A DNA stretch of 64,000 bases from CAZSLO01 sp964608025 (GCA_964608025.1 CAZSLO010000012.1:1-64000); one strand, 5' to 3'. Positions 52,122-61,341 are shown, counted from the first letter of the stretch. Notes: generated from the sequence alone by a model not told the origin. Translations and numbers: made by a program.

Positions 52122-52123
52122 TG

Positions 52124-52936
52124 TTAATCTCCCTGTTCTGGTGGTAGACCCAACGAGGGATCCATATTAAAGTCTCTTGTGTTACTGGAGAAGGCATTAC
52201 AAAGTTGGTCGAAGGTGGTGCTATAACCTATTTTCCATTCAAAGATATGTATTCCATATCGGGTAGCAAGACGTTCTGGAAAAGATTGAGGTGTTTCAAC
52301 TCCTACCGTAGCATCTCGTATCAGGATACAACGATAACCGCGTTCTAGCATTGCGCGTGCACCTCCTTCTGCGTTCAGCACACACATGTCCGTCGCAAAG
52401 CCCGCGTATATCAGGGTTTTTATCCCACGCTCCTTCAAGTAGGTATCAAGTAAATCCGAATAGAAGAATAGAGATTCGTTTCCAATGGGGCTGACGATTT
52501 CTGCACGCCTCATATGGACGATCGGGGATTTTTGCAGATATTCTGGCCCGTGTGCTCTATCCATGATTTCACGGTGATGTATAGGTTGAAACCGAACATT
52601 TTTACCGGTCCGACGAGACTCCATATCTGGGTACCAAGTATCCATCCAATCGGACTCTACGTGGACTACATTCATTCCAAGAGAACGAGCAGAATCCATA
52701 GCGGGACGGATCATCCCTGACATGATTCGTCCCGCTTCCTCGGTTGCCTGAGGCCAACCCATACCGACGCAGTAGTCGTTGTTGATAGCTGGCCCGTCTA
52801 CACATCCAATGTTCCAGCAATGAATGCCAACCAAAGCGGTATTATCGACATTGAGTTGAAAGTTTACGGTTTCGTAACTCGGCCGATTTATGGGGATTGC
52901 CCTATAGTATCGGGTCGGGAGTGTAATCTGGGTCAA
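52124..52936 (-). CDS. Isochorismatase-family cysteine hydrolase, variant active site
   Basis: The 270-residue protein has the alpha/beta fold with the conserved end AGFATDMCVLNAEGGARAML containing nucleophile Cys185. The family Asp on the first strand is replaced by His39 (TALVGIHCWNIG). The usual lysine region is RRAEIVSPIGNESLFFYS with no clear Lys. It could hydrolyse an amide or ester of a small molecule or have changed chemistry. TTG 52936 follows AGGGGA. It sits in a four-gene cluster. Confidence 0.8.
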   Translation of the reverse strand: MTQITLPTRYYRAIPINRPSYETVNFQLNVDNTALVGIHCWNIGCVDGPAINNDYCVGMGWPQATEEAGRIMSGMIRPAMDSARSLGMNVVHVESDWMDTWYPDMESRRTGKNVRFQPIHHREIMDRAHGPEYLQKSPIVHMRRAEIVSPIGNESLFFYSDLLDTYLKERGIKTLIYAGFATDMCVLNAEGGARAMLERGYRCILIRDATVGVETPQSFPERLATRYGIHIFEWKIGYSTTFDQLCNAFSSNTRDFNMDPSLGLPPEQGD

Positions 52937-52959
52937 TTATTTCCCCTTTTATACGAACT

Positions 52960-54222
52960 TTAGCGCCGATTTTGATCAGCAATACGCCGAACGATATTAG
53001 CAGCTAATTCGCAGTGACTCTCGTCGTATTTCTCGCAGAATGTCGACCAGCGGACGAAGCGTTCAAGGAAAGAGTGGGCGTTTGGGGTGTTTGAAGCCTC
53101 GTATTTGTAGCTGCGAGATGCCGGAGGTTCGGAATAAGGATAGATCCGTGAGATTGCTTTCTCTTTCAGGAAAGGTAGAGCTTCTTGGAGAAGATAGTAT
53201 CGGGCTTGCCCGGCACCCGGGATACCCCCATCGGCTAGCCTGTTGCCAAAGGTCTCTGTGTCACAGCTGAATTGCTGGGGATCGATCGTAAATCCTGCCA
53301 TCCAACAAGAATACGTATCGACATATTCTGGTATGTGTATAGGGGCGATCCCCGGAATTTCGTCAAGCATCTCGTAGAGTAACCTAATCATGCGGTCCCT
53401 TTGAGCCACTTGTGGGCCAATGATATCAAGTTGTGCCAGGGTTAATGCAGCTGTCGACTGTGTCATTCTGTGGGCAAATCCATTAGTCGTGTGAACCCGC
53501 CCGAAGTGAGCGACTGTTTGGGATCCCCGACTTTGGCCTACCAGGCGTGCTTGTTCGGCCAGTGAGTCATCGTCAGTTAGGATGCATCCCCCTACATCTG
53601 ATCCCATAGTTTTCTCAGAATCGAATGAGAAAGCTCCTGCGGTTGACATCGTACCGGCATATTTCCCCTTGTATTGACCAAATACAGCCTGGCAGGCGTC
53701 TTCATACACGATCAAACCATGTTTATCTGCCAATTCATTGATAGGATCCATGTCGCAAATTAGCCCGGTCATGTGCACTACAAGAATTGCCCGAGTACGC
53801 TTTCCGATATATGGCTTGATAGTTTCTGCAGTTATATTGACCGTGTTAGGCTCGACGTCTGCGAAAACAGGGATGTAATTTTGGGCGATAAGTCCCTGGA
53901 CGGTGCCAAAATCACTGATCGGGCTCACGATTATCTCGTCCCCTGGTTCGAAGTCAAATGTGGCTGCAAGTACTGATAGCGCCGGTGTGCAACCAGGTGT
54001 CGCGATGCAGTGCTTGACCCCACTTGCCCGAGCGAATGCGCTTTCAAAGCGATCTACCATGTCACTGGTGAGACCAGACTCTACTACCTCTTTAAGTAGT
54101 TCCTCGGCACGGGGCCCAATAGGTCGGGGGAAAGGTACAGGAAGATCAGATTGTGTAATTGGCTGGGAATCGAATCCATACTTGGTACGTGGTCCGTTGG
54201 GACCAGTAGGCTTGGATCTCAT
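52960..54222 (-). CDS. DegT/DnrJ/EryC1/StrS family PLP aminotransferase
   Basis: Family enzymes transaminate keto-sugars or keto-inositols. The 420-residue protein has the PLP-lysine motif GAFSFDSEKTMGSDVGGCIL (Lys204), the cofactor Asp175 in VYEDACQAVFG, and ILVVHMTGLICDMDPI. The N-terminal PRPIGPRAEELLKEVVESG and ATPGCTPALSVLAATFDFEP segments are typical. It is flanked by a Gfo/Idh dehydrogenase, a partner that would make or consume the keto group. The exact substrate is unknown. Confidence 0.88.
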   Translation of the reverse strand: MRSKPTGPNGPRTKYGFDSQPITQSDLPVPFPRPIGPRAEELLKEVVESGLTSDMVDRFESAFARASGVKHCIATPGCTPALSVLAATFDFEPGDEIIVSPISDFGTVQGLIAQNYIPVFADVEPNTVNITAETIKPYIGKRTRAILVVHMTGLICDMDPINELADKHGLIVYEDACQAVFGQYKGKYAGTMSTAGAFSFDSEKTMGSDVGGCILTDDDSLAEQARLVGQSRGSQTVAHFGRVHTTNGFAHRMTQSTAALTLAQLDIIGPQVAQRDRMIRLLYEMLDEIPGIAPIHIPEYVDTYSCWMAGFTIDPQQFSCDTETFGNRLADGGIPGAGQARYYLLQEALPFLKEKAISRIYPYSEPPASRSYKYEASNTPNAHSFLERFVRWSTFCEKYDESHCELAANIVRRIADQNRR

Positions 54223-54244
54223 GACTTTATTCCATTGGCCGTGA

Positions 54245-55420
54245 CTAGCATATAGTCTTGGGTAGTTGCCCAGCAGGCCTGCTAGTATTTGGGCGAAAGT
54301 CTACAACGTCTATAGGCACGGAACCTGTTTTTATGGATTCAACAGCGGCGATAGCAGGAGCAGCTGTGTTGATGGCCTTGTACACATCGAATTCCAGCTT
54401 GCGATTCTGGAGGATGGCGTCTCTAAATTCGATATGTACGTAGTAATCCATTCCTGAATGGCCGCTCTCTGCTGCACCGGGTGGAGCATCGGTCCGCTGA
54501 TATCCCCATTTTACCTTGGTGGGACCGTGCATATTGTAATCTGCTAGCCAAAACAGGTGCGGATCGCCGAGTGACCGACCTGATTCGATTGATCCTTCTG
54601 TACCGATGATTTGATAGTAGTGGTGGTCCCGTTCGGGGGCATGTTTCTGGGTAAAACTTGAGACCATTCGAAGAATAGTGTCTTTCTCGGTGTGCATTAA
54701 GGCGACTTGTACGTCGGATTTCTCAAGTTCGGGATGGCCGTAGCTGCGGGGACGGGTTCCCATACCCACTACCCTGACAACCCTGTCATCCAGTATCTTT
54801 AACGCCGGACCCAGTTCATGGGCCAATGAACTCATCGGGTCTGACATAAGCCCGGTTGGCTTGGCGGCAGGATGTTCCTTAAGCCGATCTGGATATACGA
54901 AATCGCCTGTCGACCAGTCTTGGTGGTATCTTAGGGTCCCCTTGTATCCGATATAGTCTGCCTCGAAATAGGATATGTGGCCCAGGGCACCTTCCTTGAC
55001 CAAGTTACTCCATGCTAGAACGAATCCAGCGTAGAGAACCTGTTCTGCAAGTTGGTACACTAGGCCTGAGCGCTCCACCGCTGCCACAATGCGCCAACAG
55101 TCTTTTATTGTGTGGGCTGCAGGGACTTCTGAATGGACATGCTTTCCTAACTCAAGGGCTTGGGCTGCCATAGCGCCTTGTTCCTTACATCGGACGCACA
55201 AAGCGATCGCGTCCACGTTTTCGTCACTAAGCAGATCTTCATAGTCTGTGTAAACGCTTACGTTTTTGCGATCTCCCAATTCTGAGAGACCTTTTTCATG
55301 AAGTGTTGGGAATATATCGCCGATTGCGGTTATGCGGAATCCATCTATCTTCTGAAGGAGCCGCAACCAGTGTCGTCCTCTATTCCCGAGTCCGAATAGC
55401 CCGACCCGAATTTCGTCCAC
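54245..55420 (-). CDS. Gfo/Idh/MocA family oxidoreductase
   Basis: The 391-residue protein has the N-terminal Rossmann fold (RVGLFGLGNRGRHWLRLL). The catalytic-loop variant is SEVPAAHTI, with Val in place of the usual Lys of the EKP motif. A GFO_IDH_MocA C-terminal domain follows (SSLAHELGPALKILDDRVVR). GTG 55420 is preceded by AGGAG. It is first in the cluster with the DegT aminotransferase, the cysteine hydrolase and the deacetylase-like gene. Confidence 0.85.
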   Translation of the reverse strand: MDEIRVGLFGLGNRGRHWLRLLQKIDGFRITAIGDIFPTLHEKGLSELGDRKNVSVYTDYEDLLSDENVDAIALCVRCKEQGAMAAQALELGKHVHSEVPAAHTIKDCWRIVAAVERSGLVYQLAEQVLYAGFVLAWSNLVKEGALGHISYFEADYIGYKGTLRYHQDWSTGDFVYPDRLKEHPAAKPTGLMSDPMSSLAHELGPALKILDDRVVRVVGMGTRPRSYGHPELEKSDVQVALMHTEKDTILRMVSSFTQKHAPERDHHYYQIIGTEGSIESGRSLGDPHLFWLADYNMHGPTKVKWGYQRTDAPPGAAESGHSGMDYYVHIEFRDAILQNRKLEFDVYKAINTAAPAIAAVESIKTGSVPIDVVDFRPNTSRPAGQLPKTIC

Positions 55421-55503
55421 GCTGACTCCTAAGTTCCGTTATTAACCTGATATTATTTGAGTCTACTATACGCCCGGTACTATTTATATATCGTGGTCTG
55501 AGA

Positions 55504-56199
55504 TTAAGACCCGAGTAGCTGGCGGATATCATGGGCAATATGGGTAGGATCTAGCGGTGATGTAAATACCACTCGCATTTGCTTTTCTTTATCAATCAAG
55601 TATACGGGTGCCGTGTGGGCAATGTCGTATTTCGTCGCAATATCTTGTTGCAGTGCCTTGACGCCCATAGGAGAATTGGATAGTGGAGGCTTGATACTTG
55701 GAGTGTTCTGCGGCAATTCTATTTTACTAGGATCTATGTGGTAGTTTTTCCATACAGGGGCCAGATCCACTTCCTCACCTATGAGATAGGCCCACCCGTC
55801 CGCGAGTGCCCATTTATCCATGTATTCCAATACCCGGTTAGGAGTGTCACGTTCCGGGTCTACGCTAATGGCAATGAAGTTTATGCGTTGGGAATCTTCT
55901 CCAAGCATTTGTTGGACGTCGCGTAAATGGCTAGTCACAGCCGGACAAAGTTCTGGACAATAAGTGTATAGGAACGTCAATACAACAACTTCGGCATCGT
56001 AATCCTTGAGAGATACTGGTCTGTTAAGTTGGTCATGAAGATCGAAATCCGGGGCGTTCTGGGCCGGATCCATTACTGTTCCGTATAGAGAAACCGGAGC
56101 ACTACAGCTCAGAATACTAGAAAGGAGAGTGGTTCCTAATACCAGTATTAGGAACTTGGCCCGACTGCAGAATGGCGGTAGTAAGAGTAGTGTCGCCAT
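55504..56199 (-). CDS. Sco1/SenC-type copper chaperone lipoprotein
   Basis: Sco proteins deliver copper to the CuA site of cytochrome oxidase. The 231-residue protein has a lipoprotein signal (lipobox ILSC, Cys32). A thioredoxin fold follows with the metal pair Cys81/Cys85 (YTYCPELCPAV), AISVDPERDTPNRVLEYMDK and the copper His in IAHTAPVYLID. ATG 56199 is preferred to an upstream TTG. It ends the cytochrome oxidase cluster. Confidence 0.92.
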   Translation of the reverse strand: MATLLLLPPFCSRAKFLILVLGTTLLSSILSCSAPVSLYGTVMDPAQNAPDFDLHDQLNRPVSLKDYDAEVVVLTFLYTYCPELCPAVTSHLRDVQQMLGEDSQRINFIAISVDPERDTPNRVLEYMDKWALADGWAYLIGEEVDLAPVWKNYHIDPSKIELPQNTPSIKPPLSNSPMGVKALQQDIATKYDIAHTAPVYLIDKEKQMRVVFTSPLDPTHIAHDIRQLLGS

Positions 56200-56224
56200 T
56201 GTTCTTCTAGGGCCTCTCAAGAAG

Positions 56225-56431
56225 TTAGGTCCTCTCGATGCGTCCTTGAATAAAGGCTGCTGCTGCCGGTACTCCGATTACCAAGGCTGTGCCAAGAATC
56301 AGTACACCGGTCTCGCTATGAGTTGATTCATGGATAACAGTGAAGATTATGCCGAGCCCTCCCGCGAATGCTACGATCAGCAAAATAGCCAAGATTGGGA
56401 ACAATATTGCCATGTTGTCTAGACGCTTCAT
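56225..56431 (-). CDS. Small two-span membrane protein in the oxidase cluster
   Basis: The 68-residue protein has two hydrophobic segments (about residues 8-32 and 42-60) and a short basic C-terminus. A TAGG site lies just upstream of the ATG. No family is recognised. Its position between sco and ctaG, with gaps of 25 and 7 bases, suggests a role in oxidase assembly or as an accessory subunit. Confidence 0.75.
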   Translation of the reverse strand: MKRLDNMAILFPILAILLIVAFAGGLGIIFTVIHESTHSETGVLILGTALVIGVPAAAAFIQGRIERT

Positions 56432-56438
56432 TTCAAAC

Positions 56439-57266
56439 CTACTCCATTGAGATTCTGAGTTGCCTGATCTTATATGTATCTTTTGACTGCTCTACAGTAT
56501 ACCAGCGGAAGAATGCGCAGATTGCTAATGTGATGAATAGTAACCCACTACCTACTTTCATTATCACTGCTCCAACCTGCTGGTCAGCTAGTGCGGAGTG
56601 AGACCAAATTTGGGGGGCATTTACATACCATTCGTACAGTGGTTCAGGCGAGAAAGTAATGGTGCCGAACACGATGATTTGAGCGATCGATAGCACGAAC
56701 AGATAGACCATTTGAAGAGGGTAAGATAACCGGGGCAATTCACGAATTTTGCTGGTAAGAGGCCACCACATCAAGAGCGCTGATGCAATGAAAAGCAAGT
56801 GCTCTCCAATGTGGATTCCGTGGTTTGTTACTGACAGATTGTATAGCCTCGGTAGGTGCCATATTGAAAAGACAATATTGAAAATAACTATAGCTACAAT
56901 TGGATGCACAAGAGTTCTTGCTATGACGAATATCCAAGTTGGTCGGAGGATACGACTGATCAACCAGCCAGGAGTTCCGATCAAAAGTAAAGGAGGGGCT
57001 ACGAGGGTCAACAACACATGCTGGACCATGTGGGCACTAAATAGGTATTTATCGCTCAGTATGTGAAGAGGCGAAAGAAGTGACATGAAAATTACCAGGA
57101 TGCCAAGAGTAAAAGTGGCTGTTTGGCCTGGAAACGCGTGGCCTGCAAGGTTGTAGCGTTTACGTAACGGACCAACGAGTAGGAGATATCCTCCCTCTAG
57201 GATAGTTAGTCCAATAAGTACATCAGGATGAGCATGCCAATGAGTCCAGATTGATTCCAAAATCAC
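56439..57266 (-). CDS. ctaG: Cytochrome c oxidase assembly factor CtaG (caa3-type)
   Basis: This is the multi-span caa3_CtaG type, distinct from the Cox11-type CtaG. The 275-residue protein has about seven hydrophobic spans, HMVQHVLLTLVAPPLLLIG, the His-rich NHGIHIGEHLLF and SALADQQVGAVIMKVGSG. The start is GTG 57266. It lies between coxD and the small membrane protein and probably supports CuB or CuA assembly. Confidence 0.9.
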   Translation of the reverse strand: MILESIWTHWHAHPDVLIGLTILEGGYLLLVGPLRKRYNLAGHAFPGQTATFTLGILVIFMSLLSPLHILSDKYLFSAHMVQHVLLTLVAPPLLLIGTPGWLISRILRPTWIFVIARTLVHPIVAIVIFNIVFSIWHLPRLYNLSVTNHGIHIGEHLLFIASALLMWWPLTSKIRELPRLSYPLQMVYLFVLSIAQIIVFGTITFSPEPLYEWYVNAPQIWSHSALADQQVGAVIMKVGSGLLFITLAICAFFRWYTVEQSKDTYKIRQLRISME

Positions 57267-57272
57267 AAAGCT

Positions 57273-57608
57273 CTAGGCGAAGAACTTGAATAGCCCAAGC
57301 AAGGCAATTCCTACAGTAGTCGCAAGAATAAGACCGCCTATAAAAAATCCAGAGAAGAGCTTCGCATCATACTTCAGATGCATGTAGAACATTGCAACGA
57401 GTGCGAATTTGCCGGCTGATAATATCACTAGGATCGGGATAATGCCATGCCCCAGATCCTCCACGTAAAAGATAGCCACCTCAATAGCTGTGATAACAGA
57501 CAGTGCCATTGCGACCTTGAAATAGGTCATAGGTGTCGGATGTCCTGTGTGGGCATCCTGTGATGATTCTTGATTGGTAGAGGTTGCTGAGATGTTATCT
57601 TCTGACAT
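57273..57608 (-). CDS. coxD: Cytochrome c oxidase subunit IV (small subunit)
   Basis: The 111-residue protein has three hydrophobic spans and the family motif ILSAGKFALVAMFYMHLKYD. The N-terminal ~25 residues are Ser/Thr/Gln/Glu-rich and hydrophilic. ATG 57608 is taken as start; a TTG at 57617 overlapping the coxC stop is an alternative. It fits the small prokaryotic subunit IV that accompanies subunits I to III. Confidence 0.88.
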   Translation of the reverse strand: MSEDNISATSTNQESSQDAHTGHPTPMTYFKVAMALSVITAIEVAIFYVEDLGHGIIPILVILSAGKFALVAMFYMHLKYDAKLFSGFFIGGLILATTVGIALLGLFKFFA

Positions 57609-57613
57609 TAGTT

Positions 57614-58336
57614 TCAAATTCCCGGGAATACGCCGAATAGGTATACAACAGTGAAAATTACGATCCAGACCACATCTACAAAGTGCCAGTACAAGGCGGC
57701 TAGGTCAAGGTCCAGATTTGTTTCAGGTCGAACACCGCCTCTGAAAGAATGGAAAGCGATTGATAAAAGCCAGATTACCCCTAGTGTTACGTGGGCACCG
57801 TGGAAACCTGTCAGGGTAAAGAATGTGGTTCCGAATAAGTTAGTTCGGGGAGTTAGACCATGCTGTTCTTTAAATTCTTCCACACCTTCTGCTGCGCATT
57901 TGTGCGCGAAAGACTTTTCATGATCCGTCAACTCGCCCATAACGATGTTTGTGCAGTCAAGTTCTACTTTATGGTTGGCGAAATCATGGAATTCGAAAAC
58001 TTGAAAAGCCAAGAACGTCATACCCAGTATGGCGGTGGAGAAGAGCCACACTCGGAAAGTCTTCATATTACCCCGGGTTAGGGCTGCGTATGCTAATACC
58101 ATACTCATGCTACTCATTAGCAACACGAATGTACTAACGGATGTAACAGGAATACTGAAGACGTCTTCTGGGAATGGCCCAACCTTGCTCTTGCCTTGGT
58201 ATATGACGTAAGTAGCAATCAGCGAGCCAAAGAACATGCAGTCTGAACCAAGGAACGCCCACATAAGTAGCTTCCGGTGGTTCAGGCCAGTAGTAGTTTC
58301 TTCGTGTTCACTATGTGCAGCGACGTTTTCCGACAA
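57614..58336 (-). CDS. coxC: Cytochrome c oxidase subunit III
   Basis: The 240-residue protein has the five-span layout common in caa3 subunit III, MWAFLGSDCMFFGSLIATYV, FFTLTGFHGAHVTLGVIWL and LYWHFVDVVWIVIFTVVYLF. Between two spans (about residues 118-160) a hydrophilic insertion rich in charged residues carries two cysteines. The TTG start follows a GAGGAG site inside the end of coxA. Confidence 0.94.
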   Translation of the reverse strand: MSENVAAHSEHEETTTGLNHRKLLMWAFLGSDCMFFGSLIATYVIYQGKSKVGPFPEDVFSIPVTSVSTFVLLMSSMSMVLAYAALTRGNMKTFRVWLFSTAILGMTFLAFQVFEFHDFANHKVELDCTNIVMGELTDHEKSFAHKCAAEGVEEFKEQHGLTPRTNLFGTTFFTLTGFHGAHVTLGVIWLLSIAFHSFRGGVRPETNLDLDLAALYWHFVDVVWIVIFTVVYLFGVFPGI

Positions 58337-58338
58337 GC

Positions 58339-60192
58339 CTAGTGCTCCTCTTCTGGGTCGTTAACGGGCTCAAATGACCAAGCGTAAACAGAGACCATGG
58401 TAAGCATTGTTCCTATGGAGGCCGCAGCAAGGCCTGCAACCGACTGAAAATATATGAGTCCGTATGCTGCTATAAAAAGGCCAAGCGAAACGAGAAATGG
58501 CCAGTAGGATGGTTGGGGAAGGTGGATAGAGTGTTCTTCTTCTCCAGATCCCCCGGCCACCGGAACTGTCGGGACCCCGTCATGTTTCTGAATCCAAAAA
58601 GTGTCTATCCCATGAACAGTTGGAATCTGTGCGAAATTGTATTCAGGAGGAGGTGAAGAAATTGACCATTCAAGTGTTCTGCCGTCCCAGGGGTCCCCAC
58701 CTGCTTTTTCGCCTTTCCTAGCGCTCAGGATAACATTGACCATAAACACCAGAATCGAGAACGCCAGTGCAAATGCCCCAATCGACGATACGAGGTTCCA
58801 GAGATCCCAGCCCATTTCTGATTCGTAGGTATATATTCTTCTGGGCATGCCCTCGAGACCAGTAAAATGCATTGGGAAAAAGGTGATATTCATAGATATG
58901 AAAACGAGCCAGAAATTGATCTTGCCCAGTGCATCATTCATGAACTTACCTGTGACCTTTGGGAACCAGTAGTAGACTCCAGCAAGCAGTGCCATGATGC
59001 TGCCACCAAATAGTACATAGTGTAGGTGCGCGACGATGAAGTAAGTATCCTGTTGTTGGGCATCGGAAGCTGCTGAGGAGTGCATAACACCGCTCAACCC
59101 TCCGATTATAAAGGTCCAGATGAATCCCAGTGCGAAGAGCATTGGAGTGTTGAACTCGATTGATCCCTTCCACATGGTACCCATCCAGTTGAAGATCTTG
59201 ACTCCTGTCGGGATCGCTATAGCCATCGTCGTTATAGCGAATACCGAGTTGGCTATCGGACCTAGTCCTACCGTGAACATATGATGGCTCCATACCATCC
59301 AACCCATGAATCCAATTACCACACCAGATAGAACTACAACAGGATATCCAAACAAAGGCTTCCTGGAGAACGTCGGAATTATCTCGGAGACGATACCCAT
59401 CGCAGGCAGAATAAGGATGTAAACTTCAGGATGTCCGAAGACCCAGAACAGATGTTGCCAGAGAAGTGGGTTTGCCCCGGCAGCAGAGACAAAGAAATTC
59501 ATTCCGAAGAACCTGTCAAACATTAATTCAATTAGTGCCACCGTGATGACTGGGAATGCCAGCACTAGGAGGAAAGATGTAATTAGGGTCATCCACGTGA
59601 AAAGAGGCATTCTCATCAGTGACATGCCAGGAGCGCGTAGATTTATTATCGTGACAATAAAGTTAAAGGCTGCTGCCAGGGATGCAATTCCTAGTACCTG
59701 CAGACTCATGATCCAAAAATCTATTCCGTGACCGGGGTTGTATTGAATACCGGTAATTGGAGCGTAACCAAACCATCCGGCGTTCGGTGCTCCACCTAGG
59801 AACCAGCTGAGCTTGAGCACAAGTGCGCCGCTCAAGAATGTCCAGTAGCTAAAGGCATTCAGTCTTGGGAAAGCTACGTCCCTGGCCCCTATTTGAAGTG
59901 GGATGAGATAATTAAAGAATGCCGCACCCATTGGCATAATAGCCAGGAAAATCATGGTTGTAGCGTGCATTGTGAAGAGTTGGTTGTAAACTTCTGGGCT
60001 TACCAAGGCCTGTTCTGGCCTTGCCAGCTGGGCTCTTATATACAGTGCTTCTAAACCACCCGAAAGAAAGAAAATGAAAGCGGTTACGCCGTAGAGAATG
60101 CCTATCCTCTTATGGTCTATAGTGGTGATCCAACCCCATAAGCCTGTAGGGTGAACTGGCCGAGCTGGTACGGGGATTGATATTGAGGTCAT
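58339..60192 (-). CDS. coxA: Cytochrome c oxidase subunit I
   Basis: This is the catalytic heme-copper subunit that reduces oxygen to water. The 617-residue protein has TTIDHKRIGILYG, the heme a ligand region FTMHATTMIF, the crosslinked pair in FGHPEVYILILPAMG, the CuB His pair WSHHMFTVG and the heme ligands in VAHLHYVLFGGSIMAL. After the 12-span core (to about residue 500) a cytosolic linker and two more hydrophobic segments follow. ATG 60192 is preceded by AGGGGA. Confidence 0.97.
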   Translation of the reverse strand: MTSISIPVPARPVHPTGLWGWITTIDHKRIGILYGVTAFIFFLSGGLEALYIRAQLARPEQALVSPEVYNQLFTMHATTMIFLAIMPMGAAFFNYLIPLQIGARDVAFPRLNAFSYWTFLSGALVLKLSWFLGGAPNAGWFGYAPITGIQYNPGHGIDFWIMSLQVLGIASLAAAFNFIVTIINLRAPGMSLMRMPLFTWMTLITSFLLVLAFPVITVALIELMFDRFFGMNFFVSAAGANPLLWQHLFWVFGHPEVYILILPAMGIVSEIIPTFSRKPLFGYPVVVLSGVVIGFMGWMVWSHHMFTVGLGPIANSVFAITTMAIAIPTGVKIFNWMGTMWKGSIEFNTPMLFALGFIWTFIIGGLSGVMHSSAASDAQQQDTYFIVAHLHYVLFGGSIMALLAGVYYWFPKVTGKFMNDALGKINFWLVFISMNITFFPMHFTGLEGMPRRIYTYESEMGWDLWNLVSSIGAFALAFSILVFMVNVILSARKGEKAGGDPWDGRTLEWSISSPPPEYNFAQIPTVHGIDTFWIQKHDGVPTVPVAGGSGEEEHSIHLPQPSYWPFLVSLGLFIAAYGLIYFQSVAGLAAASIGTMLTMVSVYAWSFEPVNDPEEEH

Positions 60193-60276
60193 AGGAGAGT
60201 CCCCTTGTTTCTCGCAGGCCAACTGATTCTACTTGAATTCATAATTATTATAGAACTTGGATCTTCCAATCTCATT

Positions 60277-61341
60277 TTATTTCAGGGTTTGAATATAGGC
60301 TACCAGTGCCGAAAGTTCAGCATCTGATAGTTTACGGTTTGGGTCGCTATAAATCTTGGCATCTCGGAACATGGTGGTGCCTTGCTTGATCGACTGCGGA
60401 TCTTCAATCCACTGCCGCAGGTTCTGTTGGGTGTTTTCGATCACGCCAGCTGCAAGCTGGCTCCTACTTGACACGTGGGTCAAGCTTGGGCCGACCTGGC
60501 CACGGGACTTGGAAGATCCTCCGACGGTGTGACAGGACCAGCATTGTGCCTTGTTTCCCTCAAATAGTGCTTTGCCCTGTTGGGCCAGGGGTTCTATTGG
60601 ATCCTCGGCTTGAGATGCCTCGGCTACAAGCCATTCGTCAAAGTCAGACCTGGGTTTTGCAAATACCCTGAATCGCATCAGGGCGTGGGCCACGCCGCAA
60701 AACTCCGCGCACTGACCTCGGTATTCTCCTGCCTCGTCTGCTTGTATCCACATTCTATTCTTGTTGCCTGGTACCAGGTCGACCTTGCCAGCGAGTTTTG
60801 GAATCCAGAAGCTATGTAGAACATCTTTGGAGTCTAGGGTTATGTTGACTACCTCGCCGACAGGTATATGAAGTTCGTTGGCTGAAACTATAGTAGATTT
60901 TCCATCGGGGTGAGGGTATCGAAATTCGAACCACCATTGATGGCCAATGACATCTACAGTCAATGCGTCTGGATCAGGGCTATTAAGATTGTCGAATATA
61001 GTTATCACTGTTGGTACAGCGACTATTGCGAGAATCAGTGTTGGAGCTATTGTCCATCCAATTTCCAACGGAGTATTCCCGTGGGTTTGTGGTGGATCTG
61101 GATCACCTGGCCTCCGTCGGAACTTGATGGTTATGTACATCAAGATCGTGCCGACTACGATAAAGACGAATACCGCTGCCCAAAAAATCCAGTAGAAGAG
61201 GACAAGCTGCGACTGGGCAACGGGCCCAGACGTGTCAAAAGTCGATTGTGGATTGTCCGGGTAACAGGATGCTGTTAATAAGGCGATGAGGATTAATAGG
61301 GCCGCCCATAGATATCTTGGGTGGCGTCGTGATGAAGGCAT
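60277..61341 (-). CDS. coxB: Cytochrome c oxidase subunit II fused to cytochrome c (caa3 type)
   Basis: Subunit II accepts electrons and passes them to heme a. The 354-residue protein has a lipoprotein-like signal (LLTASC, Cys26), two membrane spans and the CuA site: His176, Cys211, Glu213, Cys215, His219 and Met222 in RGQCAEFCGVAHALM. A C-terminal cytochrome c domain has the heme motif CWSCH (267-271) and a distal Met near TTMFRDA. The fusion defines a caa3-type oxidase. Confidence 0.96.
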   Translation of the reverse strand: MPSSRRHPRYLWAALLILIALLTASCYPDNPQSTFDTSGPVAQSQLVLFYWIFWAAVFVFIVVGTILMYITIKFRRRPGDPDPPQTHGNTPLEIGWTIAPTLILAIVAVPTVITIFDNLNSPDPDALTVDVIGHQWWFEFRYPHPDGKSTIVSANELHIPVGEVVNITLDSKDVLHSFWIPKLAGKVDLVPGNKNRMWIQADEAGEYRGQCAEFCGVAHALMRFRVFAKPRSDFDEWLVAEASQAEDPIEPLAQQGKALFEGNKAQCWSCHTVGGSSKSRGQVGPSLTHVSSRSQLAAGVIENTQQNLRQWIEDPQSIKQGTTMFRDAKIYSDPNRKLSDAELSALVAYIQTLK

